A DNA stretch of 33,693 nt from CAZPZZ01 sp964591245 (GTDB lineage Bacteria > Acidobacteriota > Vicinamibacteria > Vicinamibacterales > UBA8438), in NCBI GenBank assembly GCA_964591245.1, contig CAZPZZ010000034.1:1-33693 (forward strand), written 5' to 3'. Both the position numbers and the translations under genes were made by a program. Of this stretch, positions 24,787-32,911 are shown piece after piece. The notes beneath the pieces are model-generated. The model was not told the DNA's origin. It made no database searches and saw only the letters and a program-made list of their open reading frames with translations. Within the stretch, counting starts at the first letter, position 1. Every line of letters begins with the position of its first letter.

Positions 24787-25521
24787 ATGTACCTGACACC
24801 ACGTGACACCGACAAGCTTATTCTGCATCAGGCTGGATTTCTCGCGCAGCGGCGACTCGCCCGCGGTCTCCGACTGAATTACGTGGAGGCGGTCGCACTC
24901 ATTGCGACCCAACTCCTGGAATTCATTCGCGACGGTCGGTCGGTTGCCGAGTTGATGGATCTCGGCCGACGTTTTCTCGGCAGGAGCGATGTTCAGGACG
25001 GCATCGCAGAGATGGTAGACGAAGTGCAGGTTGAAGGCACGTTCCCGGATGGGACGAAACTCGTAACCGTTCATCATCCCATCGTTGCCGAGCGGGGAGA
25101 TTATGCACTGGCATTGTATGGAACCTTCCTTGCTCCGCCAGTGGAAGTCGAAACACCGATTGGCGCTGCCGCTTCGCAGGTAGACGGTACGCCGGGTGCG
25201 GTCGAGGCTCGCGACGGGGAGATCGTGCTGAGCGAGGGGCGGGACGCCATCGAGTTGGCCGTCACCAACACCGGAGACCGCCCAATTCAGGTCGGGAGCC
25301 ATTACCATTTCCTGGAAACGAACAAGGGGCTTTCGTTCGATCGCCGAGCGGCCTACGGACGACGCCTTGATATTCCCGCTGGCACGGCGGTGCGGTTCGA
25401 ACCAGGAGAAACTAAGACAGTCGCGCTCGTGCCGATTGCGGGCGGGCGTATCGTGCGCGGTGGGAATGCCTGGGTGAGCGGTCCGGTGACCGCTGACCGG
25501 GACTTGACGCACGTGGAGTAG
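24787..25521 (+). CDS. ureAB: Fused urease gamma-beta subunit
   Basis: A 244-residue fusion. Residues 1-100 are the gamma subunit (MYLTPRDTDKLILHQAG, LNYVEAVALIATQLLEFIRDG, MVDEVQVEGTFPDGTKLVTVHHPI). Residues 101-136 are a linker, and residues 137-244 are the beta subunit (GEIVLSEGRDAIELAVTNTGDRPIQVGSHYHFLETN, then FDRRAAYGRRLDIPAGTAVRFEPGE). Most bacteria carry two separate genes of about 100 residues each; Helicobacter UreA and some others are fused in the same gamma-beta order. The C-terminus after GGRIV diverges from the usual GF/FNG loop. With UreC it forms the (alpha-beta-gamma) urease trimer unit that hydrolyses urea to ammonia and carbamate. It starts 4 bp after ureD and stops 2 bp before ureC. 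Confidence 0.95.
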   Translation: MYLTPRDTDKLILHQAGFLAQRRLARGLRLNYVEAVALIATQLLEFIRDGRSVAELMDLGRRFLGRSDVQDGIAEMVDEVQVEGTFPDGTKLVTVHHPIVAERGDYALALYGTFLAPPVEVETPIGAAASQVDGTPGAVEARDGEIVLSEGRDAIELAVTNTGDRPIQVGSHYHFLETNKGLSFDRRAAYGRRLDIPAGTAVRFEPGETKTVALVPIAGGRIVRGGNAWVSGPVTADRDLTHVE

Positions 25522-25523
25522 CC

Positions 25524-27239
25524 ATGCCTCATCGAATTGATCGGCGCCACTACGCTGACCTGTATGGTCCTACGACGGGTGACCGAGTCAGACTCGGAGA
25601 TACGGGATTAATTGCCGAGGTTGAGGAAGACGCCACGGTCTATGGAGATGAGTGTGTCTTCGGCGGCGGCAAGGTCCTGCGGGATGGCATGGGCCAGGCG
25701 ACCGGAGTGTCTGACGAACGGGCGCTGGATTGCGTCATTACTAACGCGCTTATCGTTGATTGGACTGGCATTCGGAAGGCAGATGTCGGTATCAAGAATG
25801 GTCGCATCGCTGGCATCGGTAAAGCGGGCAACCCCGACGTGATGGCGGGAGTGTCCGATGATCTCGTCGTTGGCGTGACGACGGAGGCGATTGCGGGTGA
25901 GGGGATGATCCTCACCGCTGGCGGGATTGACGCCCACATTCACTTCATCGCGCCGCAGCAGATTCATGAAGCGTTAGCAAGTGGCGTGACCACGTTCATG
26001 GGTGGGGGGACCGGTCCGGCCACCGGAACCAAGGCGACAACCTGTTCGCCGGGGTCTCAACATGTCCGCCTGATGTTGCAGGCCAACGACGCGTTTCCGA
26101 TGAACTTTGGCTTTCTCGGCAAAGGCAATACCTCGATGCCCGAGGGGATCGAGGAACAGGTTCGGGCCGGTGCGATTGGGCTGAAGCTTCACGAGGATTG
26201 GGGGACCACGCCGGCCACGATCGACTGCTGCCTCGGGGAGGCCGAGCGTTTCGATGTACAGGTTGCTATCCACACCGACACTTTGAACGAGTCTGGATTC
26301 GTCGATGCGACGATTGCCGCCTTCAAGGGGCGGACGATCCATACGTACCACACCGAGGGAGCCGGTGGTGGGCATGCTCCGGATATCATCCGGGTCTGCG
26401 GTGAGCCGAACGTGTTGCCGAGTTCAACCAATCCCACCCGCCCCTACACGGTCAATACGCTTGACGAGCATCTCGACATGCTCATGGTGTGCCATCACTT
26501 GGACAAGAATACCCCGGAGGATGTGGCGTTCGCCGAGAGCCGTATTCGTGGGAAGACGATAGCCGCGGAGGATGTGCTGCATGATCTCGGTGCGATCAGC
26601 ATCATGGCCAGTGATAGCCAGGCCATGGGGCGCGTCGGCGAGGTCATCACGCGGACCTGGCAGACGGCACACAAGATGCGGGGTGAGCGCGGACGCTTGC
26701 CCGACGAGCAAGGGGATAACGACAATCTGCGGATACGGCGTTATGTCGCGAAGTACACGGTGAACCCTGCCATTGCCCACGGCGTGTCTCATGAAGTGGG
26801 GTCGGTCGAGGTTGGAAAACTTGCCGACCTGGTCTTGTGGAAGCCAGCATTTTTCGGTGTGAAACCGGATCTGGTGCTCAAGGGGGGATTCATTGCGTGG
26901 GCACAGATGGGTGATGCCAATGCCTCGATCCCTACACCGCAACCTCAGATGATGCGTCCGATGTTCGGGGGATTTGGGGGAGCGGTTGGCGCGACGTCCC
27001 TGGCATTCGTGTCTGACCTGTCCCTGAGGGAGGGAGGGCTCGACCGCTACGGATTGACCAAACGGTTGAGCGCTGTGCGTGGCTGTCGTTCGATCGGCAA
27101 GCGCGACATGAAGCTCAATGATGCGTTGCCGAAGATTACCGTCGATCCTGAAACCTACGTCGTGACGGCGGATGGCGAAGTGCTGCACGCAGAACCGGCG
27201 GCGGTCCTCCCGCTTGCTCAGCGGTATTTCTTGTTCTGA
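25524..27239 (+). CDS. ureC: Urease alpha (catalytic) subunit
   Basis: A 571-residue amidohydrolase with two active-site nickel ions. Every catalytic residue is present, at a constant offset of +4 from Klebsiella aerogenes numbering: His138 and His140 (DAHIHF), the carbamylated Lys221 and His223 (GLKLHEDWG), His250 (AIHTDT), His276 (TYHTEG), flap Cys323 and His324 (MVCHHLDKNTPED), and Asp364 (SDSQAMGR). The enzyme should therefore be active. The ATG lies 2 bp after ureAB. The stop is followed by ureF after 8 bp. Urease is cytoplasmic. Confidence 0.98.
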   Translation: MPHRIDRRHYADLYGPTTGDRVRLGDTGLIAEVEEDATVYGDECVFGGGKVLRDGMGQATGVSDERALDCVITNALIVDWTGIRKADVGIKNGRIAGIGKAGNPDVMAGVSDDLVVGVTTEAIAGEGMILTAGGIDAHIHFIAPQQIHEALASGVTTFMGGGTGPATGTKATTCSPGSQHVRLMLQANDAFPMNFGFLGKGNTSMPEGIEEQVRAGAIGLKLHEDWGTTPATIDCCLGEAERFDVQVAIHTDTLNESGFVDATIAAFKGRTIHTYHTEGAGGGHAPDIIRVCGEPNVLPSSTNPTRPYTVNTLDEHLDMLMVCHHLDKNTPEDVAFAESRIRGKTIAAEDVLHDLGAISIMASDSQAMGRVGEVITRTWQTAHKMRGERGRLPDEQGDNDNLRIRRYVAKYTVNPAIAHGVSHEVGSVEVGKLADLVLWKPAFFGVKPDLVLKGGFIAWAQMGDANASIPTPQPQMMRPMFGGFGGAVGATSLAFVSDLSLREGGLDRYGLTKRLSAVRGCRSIGKRDMKLNDALPKITVDPETYVVTADGEVLHAEPAAVLPLAQRYFLF

Positions 27240-27247
27240 CGTTTCCT

Positions 27248-27904
27248 ATGTCCGATTGGTTGGCATGGCAGGTGGTTGATTCCGCCTTTCCGGTCGGGGT
27301 GTTCGCTCACTCGTGGGGTTTGGAAGCAGCCTGGCAGGCGGGGCATGTGCCTGATCCGGAGGCGTTACGGCACTTCCTGAGCGCGTCCATCCAGCAGACT
27401 GGTTACGGTGGGCTCCCTCTGTTGTGCGCTGCCCATCGTGCGCCGGACCAATGGGAGGAATTGGATGAACTCGCCGAGGCCTTTCTCCTGAATCCGGTCA
27501 CGAATCGGGCGAGCCGTGTTCAGGGGCGGACGCTTGTTGCCACCACGGCTCGGGTGTGGCCGTCCGAGGCGGCGACGGCGTTGCGCGCGCGTACAGAAAC
27601 TGGCCACGCGCATGTGGCGCCATTGTCGGGTGTGGTGTTTCGCCTTATCGGCTTGACTGCCGAGATGGCTAGTAAGGTCATGCTCTTCGGCACCGCACGT
27701 GGCGTGCTGTCAGCGGCGGTGCGCCTCGGTCTCGTTGGCAGCTATCAAGCGCAACGGATGCAGCATGATGCGACGGCGTGCCTCGACGAGACACTCGAAC
27801 GATGCCGGGGTCTGGAGCCCGAAGATGTGTGCCAGACGGCGCCCATCCTTGACTTGTTACAGGCCGGCCATGACCGGCTCTATTCGCGGCTCTTCCAGTC
27901 GTGA
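27248..27904 (+). CDS. ureF: Urease accessory protein UreF
   Basis: A 218-residue all-helical accessory protein that sits between UreD and UreG and gates GTPase-driven nickel delivery. Family landmarks are DSAFPVGVFAHSWGLEAA at the N-terminus (the FPxGxFxHSxGLE motif), LLLNP-like AFLLNPVTNRASRVQGR, and a later LSGVVFRLIGL with the C-terminal DATACLDE region. Length is normal. It begins at the ATG at 27248, 8 bp after ureC, and ends 25 bp before ureG. Confidence 0.9.
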   Translation: MSDWLAWQVVDSAFPVGVFAHSWGLEAAWQAGHVPDPEALRHFLSASIQQTGYGGLPLLCAAHRAPDQWEELDELAEAFLLNPVTNRASRVQGRTLVATTARVWPSEAATALRARTETGHAHVAPLSGVVFRLIGLTAEMASKVMLFGTARGVLSAAVRLGLVGSYQAQRMQHDATACLDETLERCRGLEPEDVCQTAPILDLLQAGHDRLYSRLFQS

Positions 27905-27929
27905 TGAGAATTTACCCCAGGAGCTTCTG

Positions 27930-28631
27930 ATGCATGACATCGCACGCAACACGGACGACCCCTCCAGCCCAGGACTCTATGCGGAGCGGGAAGCCCCGTT
28001 GGCGCGGGATTATCGGGCGCGAGCGTTCACGGTTGGAATTGGTGGGCCCGTTGGAAGCGGGAAGACGGCCCTGTTGCTGGCGCTCTGCCAGCGGCTCCGT
28101 GACACTCATAGTCTCGCCGTGGTGACGAACGATATCTTCACCAAGGAGGATGGCGAGTTTTTGGTGCGCCACGAAGCCTTGGTGAGCGAGCGCATCACGG
28201 CGGTCGAGACAGGGGGGTGTCCACACACTGCTGTGAGGGATGACGTGAGCCAGAATCTGGATGCGCTCGATCAGTTGATGGGGAAGGTTCATCCTGAGTT
28301 GTTGTTTGTTGAGAGTGGTGGCGACAATCTGGCCGCACAGTTCAGCCGCGATCTTGCTGACTTCACCGTCTATGTCATTGATGTGTCTGGGGGCGACAAG
28401 ATTCCACGCAAAGGTGGGCCAGGCATCACGCAGTCGGACCTGCTCGTGATCAACAAGACCGACCTCGCGCCGTTGGTGGGTGCGGATCTGGACGTGATGG
28501 CACGGGATGCCGCGCGAATGCGCGGCAGCGGCCCGGTGGTGTTTGCCCAGGTCACCAACGGCGTCGGCGTCAGTGAGATCGCCGACGCCGTGTTGGCAGG
28601 CTGGCGGGCGGCAGTTTCAGAGAGCCGCTAA
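27930..28631 (+). CDS. ureG: Urease accessory GTPase UreG
   Basis: A SIMIBI GTPase of 233 residues that carries nickel to urease. The P-loop GGPVGSGKT lies at 38-46; the VTNDIFTKEDGEFL segment, the nickel-binding CPH in TGGCPHTAVRDD, the ESGGDNLAAQF switch and the base-recognition motif INKTDLA all follow. It has about 30 extra N-terminal residues compared with typical bacterial UreG; they are not His-rich. The ATG at 27930 is supported by AGGAG at 27919-27923, six bases upstream. The reading frame is open further back, inside ureF, but without homology. It ends the operon and its stop overlaps the stop of the convergent FKBP gene by four bases. Confidence 0.95.
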   Translation: MHDIARNTDDPSSPGLYAEREAPLARDYRARAFTVGIGGPVGSGKTALLLALCQRLRDTHSLAVVTNDIFTKEDGEFLVRHEALVSERITAVETGGCPHTAVRDDVSQNLDALDQLMGKVHPELLFVESGGDNLAAQFSRDLADFTVYVIDVSGGDKIPRKGGPGITQSDLLVINKTDLAPLVGADLDVMARDAARMRGSGPVVFAQVTNGVGVSEIADAVLAGWRAAVSESR

Positions 28632-29344
28632 TTCTCCATAATTTCTAGAAGCTCGACTTCGAAGACAAGCGCCGCATTACCCGGAATGCCGGGGCGTCCT
28701 CCTGGACCGTAGGCGAGGTCCGGTGGACAGACCAGCTGGCTCTTTCCACCCACGTTCATAAGCTGGAGTCCTTCTGTCCAGCAGGGAATCACGCCTCCCA
28801 ATGGAAAGGTGGCGGGTTCGCCTCGATCTACTGAACTGTCAAAGACGGTGCCGTCTCGGAGGGTTCCGTGATAGTGGACTCTCACAGTGTCTTCGGCGAC
28901 GGGACTGGGACCGTCGCCCGCGGTCATTTGCTGGATGATGAGCCCTGACTCTGTTCGTTCGGCACCCTCCAGCGCGGCCTGTTCGTCGAGAAATGCGGTA
29001 GCCAGGCCCAGTTCAGCGTCGGCGGCTACGCTCATGCGCGCTTGCATGAAGCCCTGAATTTGCGGGCCATATTCGTTGAGATCGACGAGCGCGTCCTGCC
29101 CCAGAATCGTGTCGGCGAGACCCCGCTGTACGAAGGCGAGTTCCGCGTCGGATAGCCCGGCTCCCAACACATTCTGCGCCAGGGCCTGTCCCAGGGCGTT
29201 GAGGATTTTTTCCTCTTCGGTCGAGGGGATACTAGAGGAACTGCTGGAGGAGCTGCTGGCTGTATCGGTACCGGTGTCTGGTGTGCAGGAGAGGAGACCG
29301 AGCGAGAGGGCAACAAGAAACGGAATACGAAGCATTGAGCGCAC
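28628..29344 (-). CDS. FKBP-type peptidyl-prolyl isomerase lipoprotein
   Basis: A 238-residue envelope protein. The lipobox LLSC gives Cys20, followed by a flexible linker with nine consecutive Ser. Residues 40-130 are an all-helical FKBP_N-like region (dimerisation/chaperone), and residues 135-238 form the FKBP domain: VHYHGTLRDGTVFDSSVDRGEPA, FPLGGVIPCWTEGLQLMNVGGKSQL, and the end segment IPGNAALVFEVELLEI. It resembles Mip/FkpA and would assist folding of exported proteins. GTG at 29344 is chosen because TCCTTT on the plus strand (AAAGGA) lies six bases upstream; ATG at 29335 is the alternative. It has two Cys in the FKBP domain (PCW and VCP). Not obviously linked to the urea operon. Confidence 0.88.
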   Translation of the reverse strand: MRSMLRIPFLVALSLGLLSCTPDTGTDTASSSSSSSSSIPSTEEEKILNALGQALAQNVLGAGLSDAELAFVQRGLADTILGQDALVDLNEYGPQIQGFMQARMSVAADAELGLATAFLDEQAALEGAERTESGLIIQQMTAGDGPSPVAEDTVRVHYHGTLRDGTVFDSSVDRGEPATFPLGGVIPCWTEGLQLMNVGGKSQLVCPPDLAYGPGGRPGIPGNAALVFEVELLEIMEN

Positions 29345-29498
29345 AATGATTCCTTTCGGTGTGCTGAAGCAGTAGCAAGGCCTGTGCTTGACGTCAGTCC
29401 GTGTACCCACAGGCACCAGTTACAGCTTACTCGCGATTAGGGGTATGGTTCATCCTGACCCGGTTAGAATGGCGGGTTCACGAGCACGGGAGAAATGG

Positions 29499-30971
29499 AT
29501 GGCTGTACGTATCGTCAATCGTCGGGAGTTCATGGCGGTCAGTGCCGCGGCCGCGGCGCTGTTTTATGAAACTCGGTCGCAAGCTCAAGCAACCGACCCT
29601 GCGGCATTGAGCATCGCTGCTGCGGGATCGCTGCTGCGGTCGCGCCAGTTGTCGCCAGTTCAGCTGGTTGATGCCTATCTTGACCGCATTCAGCGTCTGG
29701 ATGGCCGCGTCAATTCGTTCATTACTGTCACGGCCGATCGTGCCCGCACACGAGCCCGGATGCTGGAGACGGAATTGGCTGCTGGTCGCTGGCGTGGCCC
29801 ACTCCACGGTGTCCCCATCGCGCTCAAGGACAACATTGATACGGCTGGTGTGCGAACCACCGCAGCGAGCGCGGTATTTGCTGATCGGGTTCCCGACGCG
29901 GATGCCGAGGTTGTGACCCGACTTGAGAAGGCCGGGGCGATTCTGCTGGGTAAGCTCAACATGCACGAGTTTGCCTTTGGTGGGACTTCGGCTATTTCGC
30001 ATTTCGGTCCAGTGCGCAATCCATGGGCGCTAGATAGGATCCCGGGGGGGTCGTCTGGAGGGTCTGGTGCGGCGGTGGCGGCACGGCTCTGCGCGGGGGC
30101 TCTGGGTACGGACACCGGAGGGTCGATTCGTATTCCGGCCGCCCACTGTGGCATCGTGGGACTGAAACCGACCTATGGCCTGGCGAGTATTCGCGGCATC
30201 ATTCCTCTGAGTGTGTCGCTCGACCACGTCGGCCCCATGTGTCGAACGGTTGGAGACGCGGCACTGTTACTGCAGGCTCTTGCTGGCTACGACTCGGGGG
30301 ATATTGCAAGTCTTGAGACGGTCGCGCCGGTCTACGCGACCGCGCTGCAGCGCCGGATATCTGGATTACGAGTCGGCGTGCCCCGGGTTGGTTTCTACGA
30401 AGACCTGGACCCCCAGATTTCGGACGCGGTGGAACGCGCCCTTGGCGTCGTGGACGGGCTGACCGGGGGAATGCAGGAGGTTGTTTTGCCGGCTCGTCCG
30501 GAAGCCCGACCGGTTGCTCTCGAAGCCTATACCTATCACCGGGACTATCTGGACGAGGGGCGCGAACTCTATGCAGAGAGCACCCTCGAACGCATCATGA
30601 CCGGTGCAGAGACGTCGGCGTCTGACTATGCGGAGGTGCTCTACCAGCTCGAACTCGGGAGAAAGGGTATCGACGAGGTCTTCGACGAGGTCGATCTCTT
30701 GGTCACGCCAACGCTCTCGGAATTGCCGGTGACGATCGGGGAGGCGCAGGCCGCGCCTGTCGAAACGACCGTGCGGTTGATTCGAAACCCTTCTCCGTTC
30801 AACTTCTACGGTATTCCGACGATCTCGATCCCCTGTGGCTTCAGTCGCGAAGGACTTCCCATTGGTCTGCAAATTAGCGGGCCTCCATTGGGGGAGCTTG
30901 ACACACTCGCACTGGCGCATGCCTATGAGCAGGCCACGCCATGGAACGACCGCACGCCCGATCTGGGCTAG
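29499..30971 (+). CDS. Tat-exported amidase (amidase signature family)
   Basis: A 490-residue amidase-signature enzyme. The Ser-cisSer-Lys triad is Lys110 (ALKDNID), Ser185 (GGSSGGSG) and Ser209 (GTDTGGSIR), with the usual 24-residue separation of the two serines. The N-terminus NRREFMAVSAAAAALF is a twin-arginine signal (Arg8-Arg9), ending RSQAQA, so the enzyme should fold in the cytoplasm and act in the periplasm. This excludes GatA (tRNA amidotransferase), which it otherwise resembles; there are no gatB or gatC genes nearby. The substrate is unknown, with ammonia as the expected product. The ATG at 29499 has GGGAGA about 5 nt upstream. The next gene starts 15 bp later and is probably co-transcribed. 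Confidence 0.9.
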   Translation: MAVRIVNRREFMAVSAAAAALFYETRSQAQATDPAALSIAAAGSLLRSRQLSPVQLVDAYLDRIQRLDGRVNSFITVTADRARTRARMLETELAAGRWRGPLHGVPIALKDNIDTAGVRTTAASAVFADRVPDADAEVVTRLEKAGAILLGKLNMHEFAFGGTSAISHFGPVRNPWALDRIPGGSSGGSGAAVAARLCAGALGTDTGGSIRIPAAHCGIVGLKPTYGLASIRGIIPLSVSLDHVGPMCRTVGDAALLLQALAGYDSGDIASLETVAPVYATALQRRISGLRVGVPRVGFYEDLDPQISDAVERALGVVDGLTGGMQEVVLPARPEARPVALEAYTYHRDYLDEGRELYAESTLERIMTGAETSASDYAEVLYQLELGRKGIDEVFDEVDLLVTPTLSELPVTIGEAQAAPVETTVRLIRNPSPFNFYGIPTISIPCGFSREGLPIGLQISGPPLGELDTLALAHAYEQATPWNDRTPDLG

Positions 30972-30986
30972 AACGGAGAGAGCAGA

Positions 30987-31820
30987 GTGCACACGACTGC
31001 TACGGGGAGAATTGCTGGAATTCTCTCGATGTTCTTCATGTCGACATTGATGATCTCGATGGTTGCGACCGGCGCTTTGGCGCAACCGGCCCAGCAACAG
31101 TGTCGGGAAGCGGCCTGGCGTTACGTCTGTCCTGAGGCGGCCGATGATGACGCTCGTCAGGCGTGTTTCGGCGACCTGCAGACCGCGATTGCGCTTCCGG
31201 ACGAGTGCCAAAGCGAGGTTCGCGGGAACGCCCCGATACCAGGGTGTCGGCAGTCTGCCTCCGAGATTGTTCTGCGCTTGCAAGCCATGGCTGACTTTGC
31301 GTGCATACGGGGGGCGCTCGAGGTATGCCCGCGGAAAGCCACACTTCCGTGTCCGGCGAGTGTGCTCGAGCAGTTTGAAGAGCCGGTCGTGCTCTGGGTC
31401 GTTGACGTGCGCGTGGGCGTGCCAATGTGGATGGACGAGACAGGTGGTGGAATTCGAACCGGCTTTTCAGTGGAGTTTAATCGCGCCGTTGACGGCGATA
31501 CGCTTGTGGTTGGACGTACCGTGCGGTTGGATATTGTGAACGATACCAGGGACCGGAATGCGCTGGACGTCGTGGGTTCACTCGTCTCGAACGGTGCGCT
31601 CTCATATGGATTCGTGACCGCGACAGATCCCGCGGAACTGGTCGATGCACGGCCGGGGGACAGTGTCATCTACACGATACACCTCACGGGGAATGATGTC
31701 GGGGCTGGTGCGGTACGCAGTCGGGATCTTGATGAGGAGCCCGTCACCGCCTTGGACGGTGACGGGGACGGCCTGCCGGGTGGGGACTTTGTGCGCCAGT
31801 TTCTGATTATCCACGAGTGA
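30987..31820 (+). CDS. Exported Cys-rich protein with C-terminal Ig-like domain
   Basis: A 277-residue exported protein of unknown function. A signal peptide covers residues 1 to about 33 (AGILSMFFMSTLMISMVATGALAQ). Residues 38-125 hold eight Cys with irregular spacing (CREAAWRYVCPEA, ARQACFGDL, PDECQSE, PGCRQ, FACIRG, EVCPRK, LPCPAS), probably four disulfides. Residues 150-277 look like an SbsA/Big_5-type Ig domain: TGFSVEFNRAVDGDTLVVGRTV, YTIHLTGNDVG, and the closing LDGDGDGLPGGDFVRQF pattern, which resembles the end of such domains in cell-surface proteins. The GTG start at 30987 is preceded by GGAGAG. It follows the amidase by 15 bp. I do not recognise a named family. Confidence 0.65.
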   Translation: MHTTATGRIAGILSMFFMSTLMISMVATGALAQPAQQQCREAAWRYVCPEAADDDARQACFGDLQTAIALPDECQSEVRGNAPIPGCRQSASEIVLRLQAMADFACIRGALEVCPRKATLPCPASVLEQFEEPVVLWVVDVRVGVPMWMDETGGGIRTGFSVEFNRAVDGDTLVVGRTVRLDIVNDTRDRNALDVVGSLVSNGALSYGFVTATDPAELVDARPGDSVIYTIHLTGNDVGAGAVRSRDLDEEPVTALDGDGDGLPGGDFVRQFLIIHE

Positions 31821-32070
31821 GTCGTACACGATCAGGTCCCCGGTCTTTTCTGGCGAGGAATGTTCGGCCAGCGCGTGGCGTGGGGTGGGGTGGGGCTGTG
31901 TTTCTTGTGCGCTGACGGCCGCATCGTTCCCTCAGCGAGTGGCCACTCTCCGTTAGTCCATGTTTCGCACTGTTCCTCGCAACAGGTGTCTTGAGCTTCT
32001 GTCTTCAATGGAGCCACGCGTGACATCGAGGGGAGTCACGACGTGCACCTAGAATCTTAGGAGAGGATGG
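31821..32070. other. Intergenic region, no feature recognised
   Basis: 250 bases between the Cys-rich protein gene and the possible small ORF. Only short frames with unconvincing composition are present on either strand; I see no RNA gene, terminator or promoter motif I would defend. Confidence 0.5.
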
Positions 32071-32235
32071 TTGCCTAATCACGAGGCGGTGAGGTTGGGA
32101 CGAAGAATTGTGGCTGGAAAGGCGTGGTTTCGCCGACTGCGCAGTCGCGGGAGAGTCGTTCTGGTCGCGGCGTTCGTGATTGCGGCACCGCCGTTCCTGC
32201 AGGCGCTTCTCGCCGGAGCGTTCTACACGGTATAG
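32071..32235 (+). CDS. Possible small membrane protein (54 aa)
   Basis: A short reading frame beginning with TTG at 32071 (or GTG at 32089), preceded by AGGAGAGG at 32059-32066. The translated product has a strongly basic N-terminal half (RLGRRIVAGKAWFRRLRSRGR) followed by a hydrophobic helix (VVLVAAFVIAAPPFLQALLAGAFY) and ends at TAG. Positive-inside charge and helix length fit a single-span membrane protein or small toxin-like peptide. The TTG start and lack of homology leave it uncertain. Confidence 0.35.
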   Translation: MPNHEAVRLGRRIVAGKAWFRRLRSRGRVVLVAAFVIAAPPFLQALLAGAFYTV

Positions 32236-32265
32236 TCTGTCGACCCAGGATGCGTTGTGGCCACC

Positions 32266-32295
32266 AGCGTAGTCATTGAAAGCGTAGTCATTCAA
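32266..32295 (+). repeat. 15-bp tandem repeat upstream of a secreted-protein gene
   Basis: AGCGTAGTCATTGAA is followed immediately by AGCGTAGTCATTCAA (14 of 15 identical). The repeat ends at the ribosome binding site of the gene at 32311. It may be a duplicated operator or a replication-slippage product. Confidence 0.7.
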
Positions 32296-32310
32296 TAGGA
32301 GAGATCCACC

Positions 32311-32808
32311 ATGAAACGAAGCAGATTCTTAGTCGGGCTCGGCCTTGCCGTTCTCGTCGTTGTTGGTGCATCGACCGCTGAAGCGCAATTGGCTAGACAA
32401 GGTTCCTACTCCGGGTCATTCGGGGCGCAGGGTGTGGGCACATTGCACGAACTGGATGCGGGGCATATTTTTTTCGTCGGTGGATTCAATGGGGTGTTCA
32501 TGAACGAGGAGAGTGGTGGCTTTCTCGACAGAACACAGGTGATCTGTCCCGGGATCAACGACATCGTGGAGGGCCTTTCCCAAGGACTACAGGGCTATTG
32601 CATCGCGACCGATGAGGATGGTGACAAAGCCTTCGCAAAATGGGCGGGCATCGATGACACACCAAATGTTGGTGGCGGCGAGTTCGAATGGATCGGCGGT
32701 ACCGGTAAATACGAGGGAATCACCGGGAGCAACACGTTTCACTACGCCGGCATTGGCGCTACTCTCGCGTATTCGGTGACCTGGGAAGGCGAGTGGAACT
32801 TACCCTGA
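32311..32808 (+). CDS. Small secreted protein of unknown function
   Basis: A 165-residue exported protein. The signal peptide is MKRSRFLVGLGLAVLVVVGASTAEA, cut before QLARQ. The mature part of about 140 residues is Gly-rich and predicted to be beta-stranded: GSYSGSFGAQGVGTLHELDAGHIFF, a central pair of Cys (VICPG and GYCIATD) that could form a disulfide, then GGTGKYEGITGSNTFHY. The GTGKYxGITGSxTF pattern resembles small beta-barrel proteins such as the allene oxide cyclase barrel-like families, but that is a weak comparison. The ATG at 32311 has AGGAGA about 9 bases upstream. Function unknown. Confidence 0.7.
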   Translation: MKRSRFLVGLGLAVLVVVGASTAEAQLARQGSYSGSFGAQGVGTLHELDAGHIFFVGGFNGVFMNEESGGFLDRTQVICPGINDIVEGLSQGLQGYCIATDEDGDKAFAKWAGIDDTPNVGGGEFEWIGGTGKYEGITGSNTFHYAGIGATLAYSVTWEGEWNLP

Positions 32809-32911
32809 CCACGTAGGCATCTATCCGACAGGTGCTCCGTAACTCGTTTCCCGGTGCGACGGCCTGGGCCGGCGGAGATGAAACACGCTTTCGCAACGGG
32901 TCGAAACGGGC

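Noticed and set aside
24646..25512. 288-codon minus-strand frame opposite ureAB
   Set aside because: It lies entirely antisense to ureD/ureAB, whose subunit motifs are unambiguous; no domain in the antisense product.
31832..32026. 64-codon minus-strand frame after the Cys-rich protein gene
   Set aside because: Composition is unlike a protein and no start signal is seen; not defended as a gene.
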